38,075 nucleotides of DNA from Rhodoferax sp. (GTDB taxonomy: Bacteria > Pseudomonadota > Gammaproteobacteria > Burkholderiales > Burkholderiaceae_C): assembly GCA_030645355.1 (NCBI GenBank), contig JAUSNJ010000150.1, forward strand, positions 1 through 38,075, read 5' to 3'. Under the pieces are notes generated by a model. That model made no database searches. It was not told where the DNA came from and worked only from the letters and a program-made list of their open reading frames with translations. Both the position numbers and the translations under genes were made by a program. Each line of letters opens with the position of its first letter. Position 1 is the first letter of the stretch. Below are positions 16,914 through 24,770 of this stretch, in pieces.

Positions 16914-17609
16914 ATGCTGAAGGTTTCGAATCTGAATGCCTTTTATGGCAAAAGCCACGTACTGCACGGCGTGGACATGCACGTCAACGCGGGCGAAATC
17001 GTGGCATTGTTGGGCCGCAATGGATCGGGTCGTTCCACGACCGCCAAGTCCATCATGGGTCTGGTCGATTGCAGGGGATCGGTCCTCTGGCAAGGCAAGG
17101 AGTCGCTGGGCAAGAAGACCTACGAGATCGCCCACCTGGGCTTGGGATACGTGCCCGAGAGCCGGGACATTTTCCCCAAGCTCACGGTGCACCAGAACCT
17201 GTTGCTGGGGCAAAAGAGCGGCAAGAAGAGTCCCCGCTGGTCTTTTGACGACATGTACAAGATGTTTCCTCGCCTGAAGGAGCGCGAGCATACCGAGGCA
17301 GGCGTACTGTCTGGCGGCGAGCAGCAGATGCTGACGTTGTGCCGCACGCTGATGGGTGACCCGGATCTCATCATCATCGACGAGCCGACTGAAGGCCTGG
17401 CACCCAAGATCGTGGAACTGGTGGCCGAGTACCTCAAGGAATTGCGCAAGCGGGGCATTTCGGTCCTGCTGATCGAACAGAAGCTCACCATTGCCATGCA
17501 CATATCGGACCGCTGCCTGGTCATGGGACACGGGCACATCGTGTTCGAGGGCACGCCGGATGAACTGCGCGCCAATCAGGCTATCCGCAAGGAATGGCTT
17601 GAAGTCTAG
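16914..17609 (+). CDS. ABC transporter ATP-binding protein (LivF-like) with Arg in Walker A
   Basis: This is a 231-residue LivF-type ATPase. The start at 16914 follows a GGAGG ribosome site inside the end of livG; an in-frame open extension upstream only shadows livG. The signature LSGGEQQMLTLCRTLM and Walker B LIIIDEPTEGLAPK are normal, and LIEQKL with the H-loop region is present. The Walker A reads GRNGSGRST: the catalytic lysine is replaced by Arg40 (codon CGT at 17031-17033). In most ABC ATPases this change strongly lowers hydrolysis, so this subunit may be catalytically weak, or the family may have adapted to Arg. Confidence 0.93.
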   Translation: MLKVSNLNAFYGKSHVLHGVDMHVNAGEIVALLGRNGSGRSTTAKSIMGLVDCRGSVLWQGKESLGKKTYEIAHLGLGYVPESRDIFPKLTVHQNLLLGQKSGKKSPRWSFDDMYKMFPRLKEREHTEAGVLSGGEQQMLTLCRTLMGDPDLIIIDEPTEGLAPKIVELVAEYLKELRKRGISVLLIEQKLTIAMHISDRCLVMGHGHIVFEGTPDELRANQAIRKEWLEV

Positions 17610-17656
17610 TTTGTCCCAACCGTGACAAGCGGCCTTTTCAAAGCCACAAAACCTCC

Positions 17657-17687
17657 TACAATTAAAATCGAACGATCGTTCTATTTT
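17657..17687 (+). promoter_or_regulatory. Promoter -10 and TetR-like operator before the fadB-like gene
   Basis: A perfect 12-bp palindrome GAACGATCGTTC at 17670-17681 is flanked by AAAAT and ATTTT, giving a 24-bp dyad with one mismatched pair (17664-17687). A TACAAT box at 17657-17662, with TTTTCA 16 nt upstream, places the dyad at or just past the transcription start, where a repressor would block transcription. AT-flanked CGAACG/CGTTCG dyads are typical TetR-family sites, including regulators of fatty-acid and branched-chain catabolism in betaproteobacteria. No TetR gene lies in the window. Confidence 0.65.
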
Positions 17688-17721
17688 GGTTGTTCCCCCA
17701 TTACTTTCGAGGAATCCCAGC

Positions 17722-19821
17722 ATGACTGCCCAATACCAAGTCCATGGTGACGTCGCCATCATTACGCTCAACAACCCACCGGTCAACGGCTTGGGTTTGT
17801 CCACCCGCCTGGGCATTACCGACGGTATGGCCCAGGCCAACGCGGATGCTGCCGTCAAGTCCATCATCATTACCGGTGCGGGCAAAGCCTTTTCGGGCGG
17901 TGCTGATATCAAGGAATTCGGATCTCCCAAAGCGGGCCAGGAGCCCAACCTGCTGAGCGTCATCAGCGTGCTGGAAAACTCCGCCAAGCCCGTGATTGCA
18001 GCCATCCATACCGTGGCCATGGGCGGCGGGCTGGAGTTGGCCCTGGGTTGCCACTACCGTATCGCGGCACCCGGCACCAGCGTGGCTTTGCCTGAAGTCA
18101 AGCTGGGTCTGATTCCGGGCGCCGGTGGCACGCAACGCCTGCCCCGCGTGCTCGGCGTGGAAGCGGCCCTGAACATGATTGTCAGTGGCGAGCCGGTCAA
18201 AAGCGAAATGCTGGCCATGCTGCCCGGCCAGAAGCTGTTTGACAAGATGTCCGCGTCTGCCGAATCCCTAGCCGAAGAGGCCCTGGCGTTTGCCCGTTCT
18301 GTTGCGGATGTGCGCCCCTTGCCTTTGGTGCGTGACCTGAAGTGCCGCCATCCCCAGGGCGATGCCTACTTCCAGTTTGCCCGCAACATGGTCAAGGGCA
18401 TGTCCAAGAATTTCCCCGCGCCCGCCAAGTGCGTGGACATCGTGGAAATCGCCACCAAGAAGAAGTTTGACGACGGCATGGCGGCCGAGCGCGACATTTT
18501 CCTGAACCTCATGCTCACATCCGAGAGCAAGGCCCTGCGCCACCTGTTCCTGGCCGAGCGTGCGGCTTCCAAGATTCCGGATGTGCCTTCTGACACGGCG
18601 CAGCGCACCATCAACTCCATCGCCGTCATCGGCGCCGGCACCATGGGTGGCGGCATTGCGATGAACTTCCTGAACGCCGGCATCCCCGTCAAGATGCTGG
18701 AAATGAAGCAGGAGGCACTGGACCGCGGCGTGGCCACCATCCGCAAGAACTACGAAGCCCAGGTCAAGAAAGGCAAGTTGAAGCAGGACAAGTACGACCA
18801 ACGCATGGCCCTGTTGACCACCACGCTGAGCTACGACGACCTGTCCGGTACCGACATGGTCATTGAGGCCGTGTTCGAAGAAATCGGCGTCAAGGAAGCC
18901 GTGTTCAAGGAACTCGACCGTGTCATGAAGCCTGGTGCCATTCTGGCCTCCAACACGTCCACGCTGGACGTGGACAAGATCGCATCCTTCACCAAGCGTC
19001 CACAAGACGTGGTCGGTCTGCATTTCTTCAGCCCGGCCAATGTCATGAAGCTGCTGGAAGTGGTGCGCGGCAAGGAAACCGCCAAGGATGTGATGGCCAC
19101 CGTGATGTCGGTCGCCAAGAAGATCCGCAAGACGGCCGTGGTGTCTGGCGTGTGCGACGGCTTCATCGGCAACCGCATGATCGAACAGTATGGCCGCCAG
19201 GGTGGCTTCCTGTTGGACGAAGGCTGCACCCCCGCCCAGGTCGACAAGGCAATGGAAAAATTTGGAATGGCCATGGGCCCGTTCCGCATGGGTGACCTGG
19301 CGGGCAACGACATCGGCTGGGCTATCCGCAAGCGCCGCTACCAGGAAAAGCCAAACATGAAGTACAGCAAGACCGCTGACCTGTTGTGCGAAAAAGGCCG
19401 CTTTGGCCAGAAGACCGGTGCCGGCTGGTACGACTATGTCGCCGGCAAACGCGACGCCATTCCGAACGCCGAAGTGGTGACCATGATCGAAGAGCACCGC
19501 AAGGCGCTGGGCATCACACCGCGCAAGATTTCGGACGAGGAAATCGTGCAGCGTCTGGTGTTCAGCCTGGTCAACGAAGCCGCCCACATTCTGGAAGAAG
19601 GCATTGCCAACAAGGCCAGCGACATCGACATCGTCTACATCTTTGGCTACGGCTTCCCGGCGCACCGCGGCGGCCCCATGAACTATGCCGACCAGGTGGG
19701 TCTGTTCAACGTGGTGCAAGCCATGAACCGCTTTGCCCTGAACCCGCTGGACGATGCCCAGTTCTGGAAGCCAGCGCCTTTGTTGGCCCGACTGGCCGCT
19801 GAAGGCAAGACCTTCAACTAA
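17722..19821 (+). CDS. 3-hydroxyacyl-CoA dehydrogenase/enoyl-CoA hydratase, FadB-like fusion
   Basis: This is a 699-residue bifunctional beta-oxidation enzyme. The N-terminal crotonase domain (about residues 1-190) has both catalytic glutamates in MGGGLELALG and LPEVKLGLIPGAGGTQRL, for hydration of enoyl-CoA. The dehydrogenase domain has the NAD-binding AVIGAGTMGGGIAMNFL near residue 301 and the catalytic histidine in GLHFFSPANVMKLLEVV. The C-terminal domain (about 480-690) includes GYGFPAHRGGPMNYAD. GAGG at 17709 supports the ATG at 17722. The thiolase gene follows after 33 nt. A TetR-like operator lies upstream. The protein is a little shorter than E. coli FadB. Confidence 0.95.
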   Translation: MTAQYQVHGDVAIITLNNPPVNGLGLSTRLGITDGMAQANADAAVKSIIITGAGKAFSGGADIKEFGSPKAGQEPNLLSVISVLENSAKPVIAAIHTVAMGGGLELALGCHYRIAAPGTSVALPEVKLGLIPGAGGTQRLPRVLGVEAALNMIVSGEPVKSEMLAMLPGQKLFDKMSASAESLAEEALAFARSVADVRPLPLVRDLKCRHPQGDAYFQFARNMVKGMSKNFPAPAKCVDIVEIATKKKFDDGMAAERDIFLNLMLTSESKALRHLFLAERAASKIPDVPSDTAQRTINSIAVIGAGTMGGGIAMNFLNAGIPVKMLEMKQEALDRGVATIRKNYEAQVKKGKLKQDKYDQRMALLTTTLSYDDLSGTDMVIEAVFEEIGVKEAVFKELDRVMKPGAILASNTSTLDVDKIASFTKRPQDVVGLHFFSPANVMKLLEVVRGKETAKDVMATVMSVAKKIRKTAVVSGVCDGFIGNRMIEQYGRQGGFLLDEGCTPAQVDKAMEKFGMAMGPFRMGDLAGNDIGWAIRKRRYQEKPNMKYSKTADLLCEKGRFGQKTGAGWYDYVAGKRDAIPNAEVVTMIEEHRKALGITPRKISDEEIVQRLVFSLVNEAAHILEEGIANKASDIDIVYIFGYGFPAHRGGPMNYADQVGLFNVVQAMNRFALNPLDDAQFWKPAPLLARLAAEGKTFN

Positions 19822-19854
19822 GCGATCCGGCTATTTACCGAACAAGGAATCACC

Positions 19855-21030
19855 ATGACATCCGCAGTTATTGTTTCTACCGCCCGCACCCCCCTGGCCA
19901 AGAGCTGGAAGGGTTCCTTCAACATGACCCACGGCGCCACACTGGGCGGCCACGCTGTCGAGCATGCCATCAAGCGCGCCGGCATTGAAGCCGCCGAGGT
20001 GGACGACGTCATCATGGGCTGCGCCACACCCGAAGGCGCCACAGGTGCCAACATCGCCCGCCAGGCCGCCTTGCGCGCCGGTTGCCCCGTCACCGTGTCG
20101 GGCATGACCATCAACCGGTTCTGCTCGTCGGGCCTGCAAACCATCGCAGTGGCCGCACAGCGCATCATTGCCAACGAAGGCGACATTTATGTAGCCGGCG
20201 GTGTGGAAGCGATCTCCTGCGTGCAGCAAGAAATGAACCAGCACATGCTGGCTGACCCCTGGCTGGTCAAGAACAAGCCCGAGATCTACTGGAACATGCT
20301 GCAAACCGCCGAGAACGTGGCCAAGCGCTACAACATCAGCCGCGACGCCATGGACGAATACGGAGCCGCCAGCCAGCAGAAGGCTACCGCAGCCTTGGCC
20401 GCCGGCCTGTTTGCCGCGGAGATCGCGCCGATTACCGTCACCATGGGAGTGGCCGACAAGGTCATGGGCCTGACGACCAAGCAGGTCACGGTCAGCAACG
20501 ACGAAGGCATCCGCGACGGCACCACCAAAGATGGCATCAGCGGCTTGCGCTCTGCCGTTCCCGGCGGTCTGATCACGGCCGGCAACGCCAGCCAGTTCTC
20601 CGACGGCGGCGGTGCCGTGGTTGTGATGCACGAAAAGATTGCCGAGCAGAAAGGCCTGAAGCCTCTGGGCCGATTCCTGGGCTTTGCAGTGGCCGGTTGC
20701 GAGCCCGATGAAATGGGCATTGGCCCCGTGTTCGCCATCCCCAAGGTGTTGGCACGCCTGGGCCTGAAGGTCAGCGACATCGACTTATGGGAGCTGAATG
20801 AAGCCTTTGCCGTGCTGGTCATTTACTGCCGCGACAAGCTGGGCATTCCCGGTGACAAGCTCAACGTCAACGGCGGCGCCATTGCCGTGGGTCATCCTTA
20901 CGGGGTGTCCGGCCAGCGCCTGACCGGCCATGCGCTGATCGAAGGCAAGCGCCGTGGCGCCAAGCGCGTCTGCGTCACCATGTGCATCGGCGGCGGCATG
21001 GGCGCTGCAGGCATTTTTGAAGTGCTGTAA
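19855..21030 (+). CDS. Acetyl-CoA acyltransferase (thiolase, FadA-like)
   Basis: This 391-residue thiolase cleaves 3-ketoacyl-CoA with CoA to give acetyl-CoA and a shortened acyl-CoA. The nucleophile is Cys90 in [10 protein letters not shown], the histidine lies in [10 protein letters not shown], and the second cysteine is Cys377 in [13 protein letters not shown]. Length and motifs are those of the degradative FadA group. AAGGA precedes the ATG. It forms an operon with the FadB-like gene, whose regulation it would share. A hairpin follows the stop. Confidence 0.95.
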   Translation: MTSAVIVSTARTPLAKSWKGSFNMTHGATLGGHAVEHAIKRAGIEAAEVDDVIMGCATPEGATGANIARQAALRAGCPVTVSGMTINRFCSSGLQTIAVAAQRIIANEGDIYVAGGVEAISCVQQEMNQHMLADPWLVKNKPEIYWNMLQTAENVAKRYNISRDAMDEYGAASQQKATAALAAGLFAAEIAPITVTMGVADKVMGLTTKQVTVSNDEGIRDGTTKDGISGLRSAVPGGLITAGNASQFSDGGGAVVVMHEKIAEQKGLKPLGRFLGFAVAGCEPDEMGIGPVFAIPKVLARLGLKVSDIDLWELNEAFAVLVIYCRDKLGIPGDKLNVNGGAIAVGHPYGVSGQRLTGHALIEGKRRGAKRVCVTMCIGGGMGAAGIFEVL

Positions 21031-21037
21031 GGCAAAC

Positions 21038-21058
21038 CCCACACCGCAACGGTGTGGG
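21038..21058 (+). terminator. Hairpin after the thiolase gene
   Basis: CCCACACCG at 21038-21046 and CGGTGTGGG at 21050-21058 form a perfect 9-bp stem with a 3-nt loop, 8 nt past the thiolase stop. No T run follows, so termination strength is uncertain. Confidence 0.6.
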
Positions 21059-21095
21059 TGGTCTGCGGTCGATTCGATGCGGTCTGGTCGTCACT

Positions 21096-21143
21096 AGCTA
21101 TCAAATAGCTAGCTACTAACGACCATTCCGCGAGGGCTACAGC
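21096..21143. repeat. Short dispersed intergenic repeat, copy 1
   Basis: The stretch begins with the inverted repeat AGCTAT-CAA-ATAGCT (21096-21110) and ends GCGAGGGCTACAGC. A diverged copy with the same ends, GCTATTAAAT...ACGAGGGCTATCGGC, lies at 35467-35514. I associate this roughly 48-bp pattern with many intergenic copies in Comamonadaceae genomes; this is from memory. Confidence 0.6.
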
Positions 21144-21181
21144 ATGTTTTTACTACAAGAACATCTGTGCAAGCCGCAACA

Positions 21182-21198
21182 ATACCCAAGATGGGTAT
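21182..21198. promoter_or_regulatory. ATACCC-N5-GGGTAT inverted repeat before the sulfide-dehydrogenase operon
   Basis: ATACCC at 21182-21187 and GGGTAT at 21193-21198 are perfect reverse complements with a 5-nt spacer. G/C tracts bounded by AT in this form are the operator type of CsoR/CstR-family repressors, and such a regulator is encoded at 26248-26577. The site is 141 nt before the first cytochrome gene. A TATACA box (21196-21201) overlaps its right arm, so binding would block a promoter placed there. The rest of the 308-nt gap (21031-21338) holds the thiolase hairpin, the repeat copy and the 21320-21333 palindrome. Confidence 0.6.
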
Positions 21199-21319
21199 AC
21201 ATATCCCCCAAAGAAAACAGTGGTAACCCCGGTCTGCGAAGGCGGTATGGGCCCTGTTTTTTGCGCCACCAAGGGTTTCTACCGAAGGGGCAGTGGGTCG
21301 GATGGTTTTAGCATTGGGC

Positions 21320-21333
21320 CCTTATATATAAGG
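21320..21333. promoter_or_regulatory. Perfect AT-rich palindrome covering the ribosome site of the cytochrome gene
   Basis: CCTTATATATAAGG (14 bp, self-complementary) ends 5 nt before the first possible start codon at 21339. Its AAGG arm doubles as the Shine-Dalgarno sequence. In RNA, a hairpin could hide the ribosome site; in DNA, it could be a protein site. Confidence 0.45.
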
Positions 21334-21338
21334 ACTTA

Positions 21339-21653
21339 ATGATGAAGACGCCTCATATTTTGTTGGTGGTAGCCGGACTGGTGGGTGCATCCGGATGGGT
21401 TCAGGCCCAGTCGATGGACCCTTTGCAGGTGCGCAGCATGGCCGCATCGTGCGCCAATTGCCATGGCACGCACGGCATTGCGGAGGCGGGCAACGAGTCC
21501 CTGGCGGGCGTCAACAAAGACGAGTTGCTGAAGAAAATGCTGGATTTCAAGACCGGCAAAAAGCCCGCGACCATCATGCACCAGCTCTCCAAGGGTTATT
21601 CCGACGAGCAGTTGGCCGCCTTGGCCAGCTATTTTTCAGCCTTGAAGAAATAA
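21339..21653 (+). CDS. Monoheme c-type cytochrome, FCSD cytochrome-subunit type
   Basis: This 104-residue exported protein has a Sec signal peptide (MMKTPHILLVVAGLVGASGW, cleaved after QAQ) and one heme site, CANCH at residues 38-42. The tail KKPATIMHQLSKGYSDEQLAALASYF closely follows the cytochrome subunit (FccA) of flavocytochrome c sulfide dehydrogenase, with a distal Met ligand in TIM. FccA usually has two hemes and about 180-200 residues, so this is a one-heme version. It is followed after 13 nt by the flavoprotein gene, its expected partner. Either ATG at 21339 or 21342 could be used. Confidence 0.9.
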   Translation: MMKTPHILLVVAGLVGASGWVQAQSMDPLQVRSMAASCANCHGTHGIAEAGNESLAGVNKDELLKKMLDFKTGKKPATIMHQLSKGYSDEQLAALASYFSALKK

Positions 21654-21666
21654 GGGGAGCATGATC

Positions 21667-22953
21667 ATGATGCAACGTCGGCAATTTGTACAAAGCGTGG
21701 GTGCAGCGGGTGCCCTGGGAGCGATGGGCCTGGTCACCGGTTGTGCCAGCACACCGGGCGGTAGCGGTCCAAAGGTGGTGGTGGTGGGCGGCGGGTATGG
21801 CGGTGCCACTACGGCCAAGTATGTGCGCATGTGGTCGGACTACGGGATCGACGTCACGCTGGTGGAACCCGGTGCTGCTTTCATTTCGTGCCCCCTTTCC
21901 AATCTGGTGCTGGGTGGCAGCAAGACCATGGCCGACATCACCACACCGTACGACAACCTGGTGAAGCGCCATGGTGTGCGCTGGGTGCAGGACATGGCAG
22001 TTCGCATTGACCCGGACAAGCGGATCGTGGTGCTCGCCAAGGGTGGCGAGCTGCCGTATGACAGGCTGATCCTGTCGCCCGGCGTGGACTTCATGTGGGA
22101 CATGTTGCCCGGCATGGCCACTGCCGGTGCAAAAGACAAGGTGCTGCACGGCTGGAAAGCCGGTGCCCAGACCGCTGCCCTGCGCCAGCAGCTCGAAGCC
22201 ATGCCCGACGGAGGTGTGTTCGCCATGTCCATTCCGCTGGCACCCTACCGCTGCCCTCCAGGGCCGTATGAGCGTGCCTGCCAGGTGGCCAGCTATTTCA
22301 GCAAGGCCAAGCCCAAGAGCAAGGTGTTGATACTGGATGCCAATGACGACGTCACCTCCAAAGGGCCGCTGTTCAAGAAGGCCTGGAAAGACCGCTATGA
22401 CGGCATCATCGAATACCGCCCCAAGCACAAGGTGGTCGATGTGGACGCCGCCACCAACACGCTCAAGTTTGAGTTCAATGACGATTTGAAGGCTGCGGTG
22501 CTGAATGTGATTCCGGACATGCGAGCCGGTGACATTGCTGTCAAGACCGGGCTGGCGACCGCCAACAAGCGCTGGTGCGAGGTGGATTTCCTGACCTTCG
22601 AATCCATCGCCGTCAAGAACATCCATGTGCTGGGCGACTCCATTCAGATAGCCCCGGCCATGCCCAAGTCCGGCCACATGGCCAATCAGCACGGCAAGAC
22701 CTGTGCCGCCGCCGTGGTGGCGCTGTTGACCGGCAAGCAGCCCAATGCCATGCCGATCTACAACAACGCCTGCTACAGCTTTGTCAGCGCAGAGGATGTC
22801 GTGCACGTGACCAGCGTGCACCGCTACGACGCCGACAAAAAGACCATGCTGCCGGTGGCCGGCGCGGGAGGGGTATCCAGCGCTGCCAATGAGCTGGAAG
22901 GCCGCTACGCAATGGCTTGGGCCCGCAATATCTGGGCCGATACGCTGGCATGA
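21667..22953 (+). CDS. Flavocytochrome c sulfide dehydrogenase flavoprotein subunit (FccB/SoxF-like)
   Basis: This 428-residue FAD enzyme oxidises sulfide to sulfur or polysulfide and passes electrons to cytochrome c in the periplasm. It has a Tat signal (QRRQFVQSVGAAG) that ends in a lipobox-like VTGC, so a membrane-anchored lipoprotein is possible. Next come the FAD-binding VVVVGGGYGG, Cys75 in SCPLSNLVLGG (the covalent FAD site in homologues), Cys196 in YRCPPGPYERAC and Cys369 in NNACYSF (the active disulfide pair). The spacing between the last two is near that in Allochromatium FCSD. The ATG at 21667 is 7 nt after GGGGAG; the ATG at 21661 is too close to it. It sits between two cytochrome c genes in an operon. 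Confidence 0.92.
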   Translation: MMQRRQFVQSVGAAGALGAMGLVTGCASTPGGSGPKVVVVGGGYGGATTAKYVRMWSDYGIDVTLVEPGAAFISCPLSNLVLGGSKTMADITTPYDNLVKRHGVRWVQDMAVRIDPDKRIVVLAKGGELPYDRLILSPGVDFMWDMLPGMATAGAKDKVLHGWKAGAQTAALRQQLEAMPDGGVFAMSIPLAPYRCPPGPYERACQVASYFSKAKPKSKVLILDANDDVTSKGPLFKKAWKDRYDGIIEYRPKHKVVDVDAATNTLKFEFNDDLKAAVLNVIPDMRAGDIAVKTGLATANKRWCEVDFLTFESIAVKNIHVLGDSIQIAPAMPKSGHMANQHGKTCAAAVVALLTGKQPNAMPIYNNACYSFVSAEDVVHVTSVHRYDADKKTMLPVAGAGGVSSAANELEGRYAMAWARNIWADTLA

Positions 22954-23555
22954 TCAGATTGCTGTCCCGCTGGATGGCTGCGGCGGCTTGCGCCGCCCTG
23001 GCCAGCAGCGCCTGGGCGCAGGCCGATGAGGCACGTGCCAAGAAAATCGTAAATGGTGTCTGCTTTCTGTGCCATGGGGCCGAGGGTGAGTCGTCCAGTG
23101 AAGTGTTTCCGCGCCTGGCGGGGCAGCACTGGGAATATGTCGCCAAGCAGCTCGACAACTTCAAATCCGGCAAGCGCAAAAGTACCGCCATGGCCGACAT
23201 GGCTGCCAAGCTGACACCTGATGAAATGCTGGCCCTTGGGCGTTATTTTGAGAAGCAGACGGTTGTCTCCGAGCCCGCCAAAGACAGCGCCCTGGCAGCC
23301 GTTGGCAGCTATATCTACCAGCGCGGCAACCCGTATAGCGGCGTGGCGGCGTGTGCCAGCTGCCACGGACCGGGTGCGCTGGGTACCACCCAATTGCCCA
23401 GACTGGCGGGACAGTTTGCGCCCTACATTGAGGCGCAACTGAAGCAGTTCAACCAGCGCGAACGCACCAATGACAACGCGGTCATGCATTCCATCGCCAG
23501 CAAGATGACGGCACTGGAGATGGCCGCAGTGGCGGAATACCTCGCTGCCAAATAA
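22950..23555 (+). CDS. Diheme cytochrome c (c4-like)
   Basis: This 201-residue periplasmic protein has a Sec signal (MIRLLSRWMAAAACAALASS, cleaved after AWA) and two heme sites, CFLCH at residues 38-42 and CASCH at 135-139. Each is followed by the PRLAGQ stretch typical of cytochrome c4 halves. Its start overlaps the flavoprotein stop (ATGA), so the two are translationally coupled. I infer that it takes electrons from the sulfide dehydrogenase and carries them to a terminal oxidase or another acceptor. It ends 21 nt before the convergent YeeE gene. Confidence 0.93.
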   Translation: MIRLLSRWMAAAACAALASSAWAQADEARAKKIVNGVCFLCHGAEGESSSEVFPRLAGQHWEYVAKQLDNFKSGKRKSTAMADMAAKLTPDEMLALGRYFEKQTVVSEPAKDSALAAVGSYIYQRGNPYSGVAACASCHGPGALGTTQLPRLAGQFAPYIEAQLKQFNQRERTNDNAVMHSIASKMTALEMAAVAEYLAAK

Positions 23556-23576
23556 ACCATCAGCGCGCGTCGGGGC

Positions 23577-24689
23577 TCAGGTCGCCCTGGCCGCGCTGGG
23601 TTGGCCAACGCTGGCGGGCTCAGCCGTCTGTTGCCCATCAAGAAGCCGGTCCGTCAAGCCTGCTCCTGCCCACATGCCCAGAAGCGTCATCCAGGCGGTC
23701 AGTGCGAAGATCGACCCGCCTGTCATGCCGGCGCCCACCGCGCAGCCGCCGGCCAGCATCGACCCGAATCCCATCAAAATGGCGCCGGCTATGTAGCGGG
23801 TCATGCTGTAGCCGTCCTTGAAGCCTTCGAGCTTCAGGTCGCGCCCCAGCCAGGCGCCCAGGAATGAGCCTGCAAATACGCCAGGCAACAGACCAAAATC
23901 GAAACCGATGCGGGGCGCAGGAGACGACAACACCCGCATCAACCATTCCGCGGACGGGCCGCTAAAGGTCAAACCTTGTATTGGAATGGGTTCAAAGGAT
24001 TGTCTGGATACGGCGTAGCTGAACCACCATGCCGCTGCCACCGTCAGGCCCACGCCCATGCCGCCCAGCCACATCCATGCACTGCGCCGAGGACTTCTCC
24101 ATGAAAAATACAGCGCCGCAACCAGCCAGACCAGGCCTGCCACCAGACCGCCCCAACTCCCGACTCCCGTGATGGCTAGCAGATCGCGGGATGCACCGGC
24201 CTCTACCGTCCACCATCCACTGATGATGGCGCGCAATGGTGCGAGCGCGCCCGACAGCGAGGACTGAGCCGTGACCGCAAAGATGAGACCCGAGAGCAGG
24301 GCGCGCAGGTTGCCGTTGGCCGACAGCACCAGCAAGCGGCTGGCGCAGCCCCGTGTCATGATCATGCCGGTGCCGAAGAGCAGGCCACCAATGGCCGCGC
24401 CCGACAGGCTGCCGCGCGTGGCGATCTGGCGGGCCGTGCTGATGTCCAGTTGGTGGGTCAGCAGCAGTGCCTGCACGGCAACGACGGCGGTGGCAAAGGC
24501 AAACAGCCAGACCGACAGTTTTTCGCCGAAGTTGCGGTGCCAGAACTCGATGACCGCCGCGCGAAGGCAAAAGCGTGAACGTTGTGCGCAAAATCCGAAC
24601 AGCGCACCGATGACTGCACCGCCCAGCGCCAGCACGGTGCCGTCGCCCAAGCGTTCCAGAATGCTTGCCAGATCCACTTCGTTCCCCAA
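23577..24689 (-). CDS. YeeE/YedE family transporter (thiosulfate/sulfur transport, TsuA-like)
   Basis: This 370-residue polytopic membrane protein of the YeeE/YedE (sulf_transp) family is a full-length, two-repeat form. The key cysteines in the two repeats are Cys115 in MTRGCASR and Cys316 in LAGGCAVGAGMTGGS, matching the residues that relay thiosulfate in TsuA. There are about nine hydrophobic segments. It points away from the MBL-hydrolase gene with an 81-nt shared promoter region. In this neighbourhood it probably brings thiosulfate or another reduced sulfur species into the cell. The exact substrate is inferred. Confidence 0.9.
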   Translation of the reverse strand: MGNEVDLASILERLGDGTVLALGGAVIGALFGFCAQRSRFCLRAAVIEFWHRNFGEKLSVWLFAFATAVVAVQALLLTHQLDISTARQIATRGSLSGAAIGGLLFGTGMIMTRGCASRLLVLSANGNLRALLSGLIFAVTAQSSLSGALAPLRAIISGWWTVEAGASRDLLAITGVGSWGGLVAGLVWLVAALYFSWRSPRRSAWMWLGGMGVGLTVAAAWWFSYAVSRQSFEPIPIQGLTFSGPSAEWLMRVLSSPAPRIGFDFGLLPGVFAGSFLGAWLGRDLKLEGFKDGYSMTRYIAGAILMGFGSMLAGGCAVGAGMTGGSIFALTAWMTLLGMWAGAGLTDRLLDGQQTAEPASVGQPSAARAT

Positions 24690-24770
24690 TAATTCCGCAA
24701 ACGCTTATATTACTGCCAAGTGCGCCCCGTGTGTCGATATCCGATCCCCCGTCGCCCTGCAAGGAAGAAC

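Noticed and set aside
18268..19719. A 483-codon open frame antisense to the FadB-like gene
   Set aside because: His/Val/Gly-rich composition without any motif; the opposite frame is a clear dehydrogenase.
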